A stretch of DNA of 64,000 bases from Planctomycetota bacterium (GTDB taxonomy: Bacteria; Planctomycetota; UBA1135; GCA-002686595): contig NZBA01000096.1 in NCBI GenBank assembly GCA_002686265.1, positions 1-64,000 on the forward strand. Reading direction: 5' to 3'. Below are positions 48,540-57,301 of this stretch, one piece after another. A model generated the notes under the pieces. That model saw only the letters and a list, made by a program, of their open reading frames with translations, was not told the DNA's origin and ran no database searches. The stretch's first letter is position 1; each line of letters begins with the position of its first letter. A program made the position numbers and the translations under genes.

Positions 48540-50419
48540 GCGACGATCTCCTCGACGACGCGCCGGCCGAGGGCGGCTTCGACCTCGACCTGTGGCGCAA
48601 GCTGTGGGCCACGACACGCCCCTACCGCCGCCGGTTGAGGCTGCTGTGCCTGTTCGCCTGCACGGTCGGCGCCGCCGAGGTGGCCCTGCCACAGCTGACG
48701 CGCCATCTGCTCGACGGGCTGCTCGAACGCCCCGAGACCGTGAACCTGTGGACCTACGCGGCGGCCTACGCGGCGATCTGCCTGGTCTTGGTGCTCTCAG
48801 TGGTGTCTTTCATCTACGCGGGCGGGTACCTGCGTACCGCCATCGCCCACGACATCCGCCGCGACGGCTTCGCCAACGTGCAGCGCCTCTCCTTCTCGAG
48901 CTTCGACCGGCGCAGCGTGGGCTGGCTGATGGCGCGTTTGACCTCCGACTGCGAACGCCTCTCGAACATCCTCGCCTGGGGCGTACTGGACGTCGTCTGG
49001 GCGGCGACGCTGCTGCTCGCCATCACCGCCGCGATGTTCGCGATGAACCCTCTGCTGGCGAGCGGTGTTCTGGCGGTGGTGCCCCTGCTGGTCTGGGTCA
49101 GCGCCGTCTTCAAGCGCCGCATCCTCCACAGTGCGCGCGAGGTGCGCAAGGCGAACTCGCGCCTGACGGTCGCCTACAACGAAGGCGTCACGGGCCAGCG
49201 CACGAGCAAGGTCCTCGCCCGCGAGGAGACCAACCTGGCGGAGTTCGGCGTCCTCTCCGAGGGCATGTTCTCACGCTCGGTCCGCAATCAGCTACTCAAC
49301 GCGACCTACGTGCCGCTGATCATGACCCTCGGCAGCTTGGCCGCGGGCCTGGTTCTGGCGGCGGGCGGGATGAAGGTCGCGGCCGGCGGCATGAGCTTGG
49401 GGTCGTTGATCGCGTTCCTGATGTACGCACGCTTCTTCTTCGACCCGATCAACGAGCTCTCGCACTGGTTCGCCGAGCTGCAGATGGCCCAGGCGTCGGC
49501 CGAGCGCGTCCTGGGCCTGATCGAGGAGGTGCCGGAGATCGCCGATTCCCAGGCAGTCCGAGAGCGCCTGGCCGAGACCGCCGCCACCCCCCCGCGCGAG
49601 GGAGTGGCGCCGGACGGCTACGCCCAGCGCATCGGCGAGCTCGAGTTCCGCGGGGTGGGTTTCGCCTACCCCACCGGCCGTCCGATCCTAGAGGACTTCG
49701 ACCTGCGCGTGCGCGCCGGCGAGCGCGTGGCCCTGGTGGGCTCGACCGGCGGAGGGAAGTCGACCTTGATCAGCCTCCTGTGTCGCTTCTACGAGCCGAC
49801 GGCCGGCGCGATCCTGATCGACGGGGTCGACTACCGCGAGCGCAGCCTGGACTGGTACCAGTCCCAGCTGGGGATCGTGCAGCAAACACCCCATCTGTTC
49901 AGCGGGAGCGTGGCGGACAACATCCGCTACGGGCGTCTGGACGCCGGCGACGACGAGATCGCGCGGGTCGCCCGTCTGGCGGGAGCCGACCTGCTCGACG
50001 CGCAACTCCCCGACGGACTTGGGACCGAGGTCGGCGAGGACGGCGGGAACCTCTCGGTCGGGCAGCGCCAGCTCGTCTCCCTGGCACGCGCCCTGCTCGC
50101 CGACCCTCAGATTCTGGTCATGGACGAGGCCACCTCGTCGGTGGACGGCGAGACCGAGCGCCGCATCCAACGGGGCCTGGACAGGGTCTGGAGCGGGCGC
50201 ACGAGCTTCGTCATCGCCCACCGCCTCTCCACCGTGCGCTCCGCCGACCGCATCCTGGTCATCGAGCGCGGGCGCATCGTCGAGAGCGGCACGCACGAGG
50301 AGTTGCTGGCGCTCGCGGGCCCCTACCACGCCCTCACCACCCAACAGAGCCTGCGGGAGTCGGGGCGGAACGAGCGCGACTGGGGGGCGAGGGGCGCACC
50401 GGCGGGCGCGGCCGACTGA
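48536..50419 (+). CDS. ABC exporter half-transporter, catalytic subunit (second pair)
   Basis: 627 residues from GTG 48536, overlapping the partner's stop by 4 nt. Exporter membrane domain with FDRRSVGWLMARLTSDCERL. NBD: Walker A GSTGGGKST, Q-loop IVQQTPHLFSGS, non-canonical signature LSVGQRQL, Walker B ILVMDEATSSVD with catalytic E531, switch IAHRLSTVR. Together with the preceding protein it forms the second heterodimeric exporter in the island, with the same order (degenerate then catalytic) as the pair at 39-42.8 kb. The substrate is not readable. The glycerophosphodiesterase gene follows after 34 nt. Confidence 0.92.
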   Translation: MSDDLLDDAPAEGGFDLDLWRKLWATTRPYRRRLRLLCLFACTVGAAEVALPQLTRHLLDGLLERPETVNLWTYAAAYAAICLVLVLSVVSFIYAGGYLRTAIAHDIRRDGFANVQRLSFSSFDRRSVGWLMARLTSDCERLSNILAWGVLDVVWAATLLLAITAAMFAMNPLLASGVLAVVPLLVWVSAVFKRRILHSAREVRKANSRLTVAYNEGVTGQRTSKVLAREETNLAEFGVLSEGMFSRSVRNQLLNATYVPLIMTLGSLAAGLVLAAGGMKVAAGGMSLGSLIAFLMYARFFFDPINELSHWFAELQMAQASAERVLGLIEEVPEIADSQAVRERLAETAATPPREGVAPDGYAQRIGELEFRGVGFAYPTGRPILEDFDLRVRAGERVALVGSTGGGKSTLISLLCRFYEPTAGAILIDGVDYRERSLDWYQSQLGIVQQTPHLFSGSVADNIRYGRLDAGDDEIARVARLAGADLLDAQLPDGLGTEVGEDGGNLSVGQRQLVSLARALLADPQILVMDEATSSVDGETERRIQRGLDRVWSGRTSFVIAHRLSTVRSADRILVIERGRIVESGTHEELLALAGPYHALTTQQSLRESGRNERDWGARGAPAGAAD

Positions 50420-50453
50420 CGCTCCCTTGCCCGTCGGCGAGCGGGCGCCGATC

Positions 50454-51263
50454 ATGGCGCGCGTGAACCCCTCCCCCCGATCCTGCCAGCTCTTCGTCCC
50501 GATCTTCCTCCTGCTCGGCGCCTGCAACGCCCGCCCGCCGCTCTTGATCGCCCACCGCGGGAACTCCTCGGCGGCTCCCGAGAACACCCTGGCCGCCGTG
50601 CGTTCGGCCGTGGCCCTGGACCCGGCCCCCGACCTGTGCGAGATCGACGTGCACCGCAGCGCGGACGGCGAGCTGGTGGTGATCCACGACGACACCCTCG
50701 AGCGTACCGCCGGGGCGGCCGGGCGCGTCGCGGACCTGACTCTGGCCGAGCTGCGCCGCCACCCGGTCGGGTTCGCCGAGCGCTTCGGCGAGCGCTTCGC
50801 CGAGGAGCCGCTGCCGGTCCTGGGCGAGGTGCTCACCCTGCTCGAGGACACCGACACCGACTTGATGATCGAGATCAAGGTGCGCGGCGTAGGCGGTGAA
50901 ATCGCACGCCTGCTGGCCGAGCGCGGCGAGCTCGACCGACACCTGATCGCCAGCTTCGACCCGGGAGTCGTGGTGGACGCCTCGATGGCCGTCGCGAGCG
51001 TGCGCACCCTGCTCCTGCGCGGGGAGTCGACGCCCGAAGAGCTCGAGCTCGCGCGGCGCATCGGAGCCGACGTGGTCGGCGTCTCCGCGCGCTCCCTAAC
51101 GCGGCGGGCCGTGGGGCGTGCCCACGACTCCGGCCTGGAGCTGTGGGTCTACACGGTCAACGATCCCGACCGCGCGGAGGAGCTGCTGGACTGGGGTGTG
51201 GACGGGCTGATCAGCGACCATCCGGCGCGGATGCGCGCCCTCCCGCCCCTCGCTCCCCGCTAG
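50454..51263 (+). CDS. Lipoprotein glycerophosphodiester phosphodiesterase
   Basis: 269 residues. The start at ATG 50454 gives a lipoprotein signal with lipobox LLGAC (residues 20-24). GDPD fold: LLIAHRGNSSAAPENTLAAV (catalytic His and Glu-rich loop), DLCEIDVHRSADGELVVIHD, DTLERTAG, a PLPVLGEVLTLL strand and GLELWVYTVNDPDRAEELLD near the C-terminus. It hydrolyses glycerophosphodiesters (products of phospholipid deacylation) to glycerol-3-phosphate and an alcohol. Anchoring outside the cytoplasm and its position after lipid transporters suggest phospholipid headgroup turnover in the envelope. The glycerol kinase gene lies elsewhere in the window. Confidence 0.9.
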   Translation: MARVNPSPRSCQLFVPIFLLLGACNARPPLLIAHRGNSSAAPENTLAAVRSAVALDPAPDLCEIDVHRSADGELVVIHDDTLERTAGAAGRVADLTLAELRRHPVGFAERFGERFAEEPLPVLGEVLTLLEDTDTDLMIEIKVRGVGGEIARLLAERGELDRHLIASFDPGVVVDASMAVASVRTLLLRGESTPEELELARRIGADVVGVSARSLTRRAVGRAHDSGLELWVYTVNDPDRAEELLDWGVDGLISDHPARMRALPPLAPR

Positions 51264-51287
51264 ACGGGCCGCCAGGAGCGGCCTGAT

Positions 51288-52373
51288 TCAGGGCAAGCGC
51301 CGCGCGAGGGCGGGCGAGAGGCGTCGGGTGAGCCAACCCGGAAAACGCGACCACGCACCGCGCAGGGCGCGCGTGCGCGGGTTGGAGGGCGTGAAGCTCG
51401 GCGTGGATCGGCTGCGCACGAGGTGATAGCGATAGGCGAGGGAGCGCGCTTCGAAGCCCTGGTTGCGCTTGAAGGCGACCGTACCCGCGTCGCGCCTGCT
51501 GCGCCCGAGATCGAATCGCAGCAGGCCCTTGTCGCGAGCCCACTCCCCCAGCTCGGCGATCATGAAGCTGGTCGCCGAGCACTCGCGATTGGCCTGGGGC
51601 GTCGTGCCGATGTAGTACATGGCGAAAGTGTCGCCGTGGACGAAGGACATGCTCGCGGCGAGGGTGCGCCCACCGCGCCGAGCCGCATGGACCACGGCCG
51701 CCGAACCGAGCTCCTCACCGACGGCGCGGAACCAGGCCGGCGGCAGACTCGGTGAGCCCAACCGACGCTTGCTGTCGTGGAACAGGCGCTCGAGGTCCGC
51801 GAGGTACTCCGTTCCCTCGACCAGCTCGAGGCCGTGGCGGTCTCGCGCCCGGCGCACGAGGCGCCGCTCTTCCTTGGGCAGGCCCGCCAGGAGATCCTCG
51901 CCCACCGCGGGCAGGTCACGGGCGAAGGAAACGTAGAGATCCGAGGAGGTGAGGTCGGCCAGGCCCGGGTCCTCCTCGCAGCGCAACTCGAGGCGTCCGA
52001 CGCGCTCGATGCGCGCCAGCTCCACGGCCGTCGACACCAGGGAGCGAACGACGAAGTCATCCTCTCCGAGCGGTCCGGCGGCGACGCCGTAGGGGACCGA
52101 GATCAGGTGCGGCGGCCCGAAGAGGCCGCGGCAGCGCGCCAGGGGCAAGACCCCCACGATGCGCCCGGCGCGCCAGGCAACGAGGTCGCGCCGCGCGTGG
52201 CCGAAGACGCGCTCGCCGGCGCGCAGCCAGCCGGCGCGCTGGGCGAAGCGCCCCCGCGGGTGGGCCGCCACGAAGGCGTCACGCTCCTCGTCGTCCGCGG
52301 CGCAGCCGGCGCGCACCTCCAGCGCTTCGCTCTGCGAGGGCGGGAAGGCTGATCCGTCGGGAGGGGGCTGCAT
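51288..52373 (-). CDS. FemAB-like peptidyl/acyl-transferase (GNAT fold)
   Basis: 361 residues. It looks like a FemAB-like double GNAT fold: FAQRAGWLRAGERVFGHARR, LISVPYGVAAGPLGEDDF, then DLPAVGEDLLAGLPKEERRL and YYIGTTPQANRECSATSFMI. FDLGRSRRDAGTVAFKRNQG is the typical closing motif of PEP-CTERM/XrtA-associated FemAB proteins. Such proteins transfer amino acids or acyl groups to peptidoglycan or glycan precursors. No exosortase or PEP-CTERM gene lies in the window, so the link to that system is by family resemblance only. It converges on the GDPD gene. Confidence 0.8.
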   Translation of the reverse strand: MQPPPDGSAFPPSQSEALEVRAGCAADDEERDAFVAAHPRGRFAQRAGWLRAGERVFGHARRDLVAWRAGRIVGVLPLARCRGLFGPPHLISVPYGVAAGPLGEDDFVVRSLVSTAVELARIERVGRLELRCEEDPGLADLTSSDLYVSFARDLPAVGEDLLAGLPKEERRLVRRARDRHGLELVEGTEYLADLERLFHDSKRRLGSPSLPPAWFRAVGEELGSAAVVHAARRGGRTLAASMSFVHGDTFAMYYIGTTPQANRECSATSFMIAELGEWARDKGLLRFDLGRSRRDAGTVAFKRNQGFEARSLAYRYHLVRSRSTPSFTPSNPRTRALRGAWSRFPGWLTRRLSPALARRLP

Positions 52374-52479
52374 GCCGATCTGGGGACGCTGCGCTACCTC
52401 GCCCTAGGCCTTGCTCATCGGCTTCACGGCCGCCGAGGGTGAAGTGTTCAGACTCCCGAGCGCCCTAGCGGACCAAAGC

Positions 52480-52521
52480 GCAGGCCGCGAGCCAAGCCCC
52501 TCGGCTCGGCTCACGGCCTGC
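52480..52521. terminator. Stem-loop downstream of glnA
   Basis: Arms GCAGGCCGCGAGCC (52480-52493) and GGCTCACGGCCTGC (52508-52521) pair over 14 bases with one mismatch and a 14-nt loop. It lies in the 242-nt gap between the glnA stop and the start of the FemAB-like gene. No T-run follows, so it may be a transcription end by structure, or an mRNA-stability element. Confidence 0.4.
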
Positions 52522-52615
52522 GTGCCCTTCTCGCGGCAGTGACCACCTCGGTTCCTCCCCGAATCGGGAGCGAAGACCGCTTGGCGGCGCAGAGCCAAGT
52601 CGCGAACAAGGCCGC

Positions 52616-54019
52616 CTAGAACGTGGTCAGGTAGCGGTCGACCTCCCAGTCGTGGACGGTCGCGATGTACTCCTGCCACTCGGTGCGCTTGGCGTGCACG
52701 AAGTGCTCGAAGATGTGCTGCCCCAGGGCGTCCTTCATGACCTCGTCCTTGTCGAGGGCCGTGACGGCCTCGCCGAGGTTGGCCGGCAGGCTCTTGATCT
52801 TCAGACGCGAACGCTCGCGGGCGCTCATGCGGTAGACGTTGGCCGAAACCGGGGGCGGGGGTTCGATCTGGTTCTTCACGCCGTCGAGCCCAGCGGCCAA
52901 CATGACCGTGAAAGCCAGGTAGGGGTTGCACGTCGGGTCGGGCATGCGCAACTCACAACGCGTACCGATCGCGCGTCGGGCGGGCACACGGATCAGGGGA
53001 GAGCGGTTCCGCATCGACCAGGCCAGGTCCGTGGGAGCCTCGTAGCCGGGCACCAGCCGCTTGTAGGAGTTGACCAGTGGGTTCGTGATGGCGCAGAAGG
53101 CGCGCGCGTGCTTGAGCAGGCCGCCCACGTACCAGCGCATCGTGTCGGAGATCCCGTCGTATTCGCCGTCGGGATCGAAGAAGGAGTTGGTCCCGTCCTC
53201 GCGGAAGAGCGATTGGTGTACGTGCATGCCCGAGCCGTTCTGGCCGTGCAGCGGCTTGGGCATGAAGGTCGCGTGCAGGCCCATGTCGCGCGCCACGCGG
53301 CGCACGACGAAGCGGAAGGTGGCCAGGTTGTCGGCGGTCGCCAGGGCGCTGCCGTACTTGAAGTCGATCTCGTGCTGCCCCGGAGCCACCTCGTGGTGCG
53401 CTGCCTCGATCTCGAAGCCGAGGGCCTCGAGGGCGATCACGATCTCCCGCCGGCACTCCTCGCCGAGATCCATGGGAGCCAGGTCGAAGTAGCCCGCGCC
53501 GTCGTGGGTCTCGGTCGTGGCTTGGCCCTCGGCGCCCTGGAGGAACAGGAAGAACTCGGCCTCGGGACCGGCATTCATGACGAAGCCGAGCTCCGCGGCT
53601 CGCGCGCACATGCGCTGCAGGGCGAGGCGCGGGCAACCCTCGAAGGGCGTTTCGTCGGGGTTGTAGATGTCGCAGATCAGACGCGCCACGCGCCCCTGGT
53701 CGCGACCGCCGTGACCGACCGAGACCCAGGGGTCGATGCGGTAGGTCGCGTGGTCCGGCTTGAGGAGCATGTCCGACTCCTCGATGCGCGTGAAACCCTC
53801 TACGGAGGACCCGTCGAACTGGATCTCACCGTCGAGAGCCTTCTCGAACTGGCTGGCGGGGACCTCGATGTTCTTGTTGATGCCGGTCAGATCCGTGAAC
53901 TGCATGCGCAAGAAGCGCACGTTGTGCTCCCGGGTGTGCTCCAGGATCTGCTGGCGGTCCATCCGGGAATCGATCGCCTGGTAGGCCTCGAGCTCGCTGG
54001 GGCTGATGGTGCTGGTCAT
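52616..54019 (-). CDS. glnA: Glutamine synthetase, GSI-alpha type
   Basis: 467 residues. Motifs: DGSSVEGFTRIEESDMLLKP (N-terminal Asp/Ser loop), NAGPEAEFFLF, HHEVAPGQHEIDF, KPLHGQNGSGMHVHQSLF (catalytic His), RNRSPLIRVPARRAIGTRCE and MPDPTCNPYLAFTVMLAAGL. Its C-terminus (ANVYRMSARERSRLKIKSLP, then LGQHIFEHF) matches the Bacillus/Thermotoga-type GSI-alpha. The NLYxLP adenylylation site of GSI-beta is absent, so control by GlnE is not expected. It makes glutamine from glutamate, ammonia and ATP. The upstream 344-nt gap contains an unusually AT-rich stretch. Confidence 0.96.
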   Translation of the reverse strand: MTSTISPSELEAYQAIDSRMDRQQILEHTREHNVRFLRMQFTDLTGINKNIEVPASQFEKALDGEIQFDGSSVEGFTRIEESDMLLKPDHATYRIDPWVSVGHGGRDQGRVARLICDIYNPDETPFEGCPRLALQRMCARAAELGFVMNAGPEAEFFLFLQGAEGQATTETHDGAGYFDLAPMDLGEECRREIVIALEALGFEIEAAHHEVAPGQHEIDFKYGSALATADNLATFRFVVRRVARDMGLHATFMPKPLHGQNGSGMHVHQSLFREDGTNSFFDPDGEYDGISDTMRWYVGGLLKHARAFCAITNPLVNSYKRLVPGYEAPTDLAWSMRNRSPLIRVPARRAIGTRCELRMPDPTCNPYLAFTVMLAAGLDGVKNQIEPPPPVSANVYRMSARERSRLKIKSLPANLGEAVTALDKDEVMKDALGQHIFEHFVHAKRTEWQEYIATVHDWEVDRYLTTF

Positions 54020-54363
54020 CGCGGTAGGTGTGCGTGGGATGGCGGTTGAGGGGGCCTCAGGGCCCTCGTGGGGAGGGGTATCACAATAACGCGACCCCCG
54101 ACTCTGCTACACAAAACGAGCGCCGCTGTCATTTCTTGAGCGCTCCTCCGCAGATAATGAGGCCGAATTGGCCGCGCCGCCACCCAATTCCTGCGCATTC
54201 TGTGCTTTTTCGGGATCACCGAGCCCAACAGAGGGTGCGGGAGGGGCGCGCCCGCCTCCCGTGCCTGGCGCGGGGGCTTCCCCTCCCCGCCGTGCTTGCC
54301 CCCCCGGTGTGATCGGACCAAGATCCCTGCCCCGCCCGCGGGCGGCCCACGGAGACGGAGATC
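54020..54363. other. Divergent intergenic region between glnA and an OPT transporter gene
   Basis: 344 nt with no gene. It is AT-richer than its neighbours between about 54080 and 54215, with possible -10 hexamers TATTGT on the minus strand (for glnA) and GATAAT at 54153-54158 on plus (for the transporter). Neither has a convincing -35. AATTGGCCGC...ACCCAATT around 54165-54187 is a loose inverted repeat. No ribosome-proximal structure could be assigned. Confidence 0.4.
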
Positions 54364-56157
54364 ATGCACCCCCCCCGACGCAGCTGGACGAGCGGCATCT
54401 TCCAGCGCCGCTACCGCGAGATCACTCCCGAGGCGATCGGCTTCGGCATCCTGATCGGGGTGGTGATGAACGCCGCCATCACCTACTCCGGTCTCAAGAT
54501 CGGTTTCACGATCGGCGGCAGCGCCATCGCCGCCGTCCTCGGCTGGGGCGTCCTGCGTGGGATCCTGCGCAAGGGCAGCATCGTCGAGAACAACGTGGCC
54601 CAGACCGTGGCCTCCTCGGTCAACACCTCCAACAGCGGCGTGATCTTCACGGTCCCGGTCCTGTTTCTGCTCGGAGTGCGGATCGACTTCTGGTGGCTGA
54701 CCGCGGCCTGCACGGCCGGCGCGATCCTGGGGGTGGCGTTCATCATCCCCACGCGCAAGCAGATGATCGACTGCGACCGCCTGCGCTTCCCGACCGGAAC
54801 CGCCGTCGCTGCCGTCCTGCGTTCTCCCGGCGAGGGCGTCGAGAAGGCGCTCGTGCTCATGGGCGGCATCGGTCTCGCGATGGCGGTCTTCTTCTTCACC
54901 CAGAGCCACGCGGTGCTCGGTATCCCCGGCTACGCCCAGCTGGGAATCCCAGGCGTCGGCGAAGACGTTCTCGATGTCGGGATGTGGATCGCCAGCCTGC
55001 CGGGCGTCGGCGGCCTGTGGCACGACTCGTTCCAGTTCACCTGGGCCATCGCGCCTTTCGCCCTGGGCGCAGGGTTCATCACCGGCCGCCCCGGTCTGGT
55101 GGTCCTCGCGGGCGGGCTGCTGGCGGCCTACGTGATCACGCCGGTGGCCTTCGACAACCAGTGGATGCCCGCCGGAGTGGAAGCGGACGGCGCCGCGGGC
55201 TGGGCGTTGTTGAACATGAATCGGCCCTTGGGGATCGGGCTCTTGATGGGCGGCGCGCTGGTCGGGCTGCTCTTCGCCATCCCCGCCATCGGGGCCGCCC
55301 TGAAGTCGATGCGCGGCGCCGGAGAGAGCGGCCGCGAGCGCGACGAGCTCCCCCTGGGAGTGCTGGCGGTCGCCGTCGTCGGTGCCTTCTGCGTGCTCTT
55401 CGGCGCCGCCCACGCCACGGTGTCGGGGGGCAGCCTCGGCCAGGCGGCCCTGATCGCCGCCGTCGGCACGGCCTGGATGTGGTTCGCGGGGATCGTGATC
55501 GCCCAATGCGCGGGCATGACCGACTGGAGCCCGATCTCTGGCATGGCGCTCTTGACGGTCATGGTCTGCCTGCTCTTGACCGACAACCAGGTCGTCCCGG
55601 CGGTGCTGATCGGCGCGGCGGTGTGCGTGGCGATCACCGAGTGCGCGGACATGATGCAGGACCTCAAGACCGGCCACATGGTCGGCGGCTCGCCCCTGCG
55701 CCAGCAGTTCATGGAGCTGTGCGTGGTCTGGATCGGCCCGGTGGTCTGCCTGGCAACGGTCTACCTGCTCGCCGAGCGCAACCTCGGCGAGTACGGCGTG
55801 GCCTTCGGCCCGGGCACCGACTCTCCCGCCCCCCAAGCCGCGGCTCTGCAGGGAGCGATCGACACGATCCGCAGCGACAACGCCCCCACCGGCCTGTACG
55901 CCATGGGCGGCGTCCTCGGCGGGCTGATGAGCTTCTCCGGCATCCCCGGCCTCGGAGTCCTCGTCGGCCTCTCCATGTACCTGCCCCTGCGCTACCTCCT
56001 GCCCTACGGCCTCGGCTGCGCGGTGCAGATGCTGCTCTCACGCCTCAAGGGAGCGAACTGGACCGAGAGGTGGGGCACTCCCTTCGCCGCCGGCCTGCTG
56101 GTGGGAGAGGGACTGCTCGGCATCGTTTTCGCGGCCATTCAAGTTCTGAGAGGGTGA
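54364..56157 (+). CDS. OPT-family oligopeptide/metal-chelate transporter
   Basis: 597 residues with a GGAG site before the ATG. About 14-16 membrane helices. The opening REITPEAIGFGILIGVVMNA, then AAITYSGLKIGFTIGGSAIA, is characteristic of bacterial OPT transporters. VENNVAQTVASSVNTSNSGV, DCDRLRFPTGTAVAAVLRSP and MQDLKTGHMVGGSPLRQQFM are conserved OPT segments (the NxxQTxAS and LKTGHMxG motifs). OPT proteins import small peptides or metal-peptide conjugates by proton coupling, or export them in some bacteria. A small membrane protein follows after 4 nt, so the two are cotranscribed. The substrate cannot be read. Confidence 0.92.
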   Translation: MHPPRRSWTSGIFQRRYREITPEAIGFGILIGVVMNAAITYSGLKIGFTIGGSAIAAVLGWGVLRGILRKGSIVENNVAQTVASSVNTSNSGVIFTVPVLFLLGVRIDFWWLTAACTAGAILGVAFIIPTRKQMIDCDRLRFPTGTAVAAVLRSPGEGVEKALVLMGGIGLAMAVFFFTQSHAVLGIPGYAQLGIPGVGEDVLDVGMWIASLPGVGGLWHDSFQFTWAIAPFALGAGFITGRPGLVVLAGGLLAAYVITPVAFDNQWMPAGVEADGAAGWALLNMNRPLGIGLLMGGALVGLLFAIPAIGAALKSMRGAGESGRERDELPLGVLAVAVVGAFCVLFGAAHATVSGGSLGQAALIAAVGTAWMWFAGIVIAQCAGMTDWSPISGMALLTVMVCLLLTDNQVVPAVLIGAAVCVAITECADMMQDLKTGHMVGGSPLRQQFMELCVVWIGPVVCLATVYLLAERNLGEYGVAFGPGTDSPAPQAAALQGAIDTIRSDNAPTGLYAMGGVLGGLMSFSGIPGLGVLVGLSMYLPLRYLLPYGLGCAVQMLLSRLKGANWTERWGTPFAAGLLVGEGLLGIVFAAIQVLRG

Positions 56158-56161
56158 ACGG

Positions 56162-57232
56162 ATGATCGGCAAACTCGGCAATCTGCTGTTGGTGATCGGG
56201 ACCGTGGTCGGCGCCCTGGCCGCGGCGGACAGCGTCAAGGCCTACCGCCGCATCGACCTCTCCGCGGACGCGGACCTCTCCGGCGAGTTCCTGTTTCGCG
56301 ACGTCCTCGCCGACGACGAGACTCTCCTGGTCCCCGCGAACGAGGCGCTCTCCACCGAGCGCGTGGCCGCCCTGCGCGCCGCGGGTGTCAAGAGTGTGCG
56401 CGTGCGCCGACCGGCGCGCCCGTTCGAGCCCGCTGCCCTCCCGGAGGCGCGGGGCCGGGTCTTGCACTCCCCCGTGACCCTCGCGGGGCGCACCGAGCGC
56501 ATCCGGGCGGGGCGCATCCTCACCCCCGACCTCGCGGAGCGCGCGCGCGCGGCCGGAGTCGCCTCCTTGACCGCGCGCGAGGGCGAAGCGATCGACCTCG
56601 CGGCCGAGGCGATCGACTTCTCGCGCAAGGCGCGCCTGGCGGAGGAAATCGAGCTGCCCGAGCAGGTCCCGGCCGGGACCTACCTCGACGAGGTGCGCCT
56701 GAACGAGCTGGCCGCGGCCGGAATCGAGCGCGTGGAGGTCAAGGTCCCCGGGACCTGGAACCTGGCCGACTGGACCCAACGCTGGAGCTTCTTGGGAGCC
56801 GTGCTCGCCACCCTCGCCGGGGTCGCGCTCCTGCGCCGGGCCTCTCGGGCCGATGTGCAGGCGACTTCCACCGGCGGCCCCGCGGGCGCCGTGGCGAGCG
56901 AGAACCCCCACACCACCCTAGAGCGCTTGCTGACGCAGACCGAGACCCTCGCGGAGAGGGTCGCCTCCCTCGACGCCGCGGCCCTGCACGAGGCGGTGGA
57001 CGACCTGCTCTCAGGCCCGCTCTACACCCTGATCGAGGGTCGCGAGGCCTTGCGGGCGCGCCACGGCGTACGGGCGGCGGTGGCCTTCATGGCGCCCCTG
57101 GCCGGGGCCGAGCGCCAGCTGAATCGCGCCTGGTCGGCGGCCGTAGACGGCGCCGTCGAGGAGTCGCGCGACTGCGTGACGCGCGCCCTCGCTCCCCTGC
57201 GCGAGGCGCGGGATGCCTACCCGGCTTCCTAG
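56162..57232 (+). CDS. Membrane protein with repeated barrel-like segments, unknown function
   Basis: 356 residues. One N-terminal hydrophobic segment (LLLVIGTVVGALAAADSV, residues 8-25) and a second at ~206-225 (WSFLGAVLATLAGVALLRRA). Between them are three similar units ending in (L)xxxxAAGVxxV: LSTERVAALRAAGVKSVRVR, LTPDLAERARAAGVASLTAR and LNELAAAGIERVEVKVPG. These are reminiscent of sandwich-barrel hybrid repeats seen in RpoC-like or efflux-adaptor proteins. The C-terminal ~130 residues are helical and Ala/Leu-rich with TLERLLTQTETLAERVASLD. It lies 4 nt after the OPT transporter gene and may be an accessory subunit. No family is recognised. Confidence 0.65.
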   Translation: MIGKLGNLLLVIGTVVGALAAADSVKAYRRIDLSADADLSGEFLFRDVLADDETLLVPANEALSTERVAALRAAGVKSVRVRRPARPFEPAALPEARGRVLHSPVTLAGRTERIRAGRILTPDLAERARAAGVASLTAREGEAIDLAAEAIDFSRKARLAEEIELPEQVPAGTYLDEVRLNELAAAGIERVEVKVPGTWNLADWTQRWSFLGAVLATLAGVALLRRASRADVQATSTGGPAGAVASENPHTTLERLLTQTETLAERVASLDAAALHEAVDDLLSGPLYTLIEGREALRARHGVRAAVAFMAPLAGAERQLNRAWSAAVDGAVEESRDCVTRALAPLREARDAYPAS

Positions 57233-57301
57233 TCACAAGGTGCTTCCGCCGCGCGCTTGCGCTAGGCTCCACGCTCCGGAACACCCCACCCCCACGAGAC
57301 C

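Noticed and set aside
51263-51280. CTAGACGGGCCGCCAG near the GDPD stop as another CTAGCAG copy
   Set aside because: It matches only a few bases of the family consensus and lacks the inverted arm.
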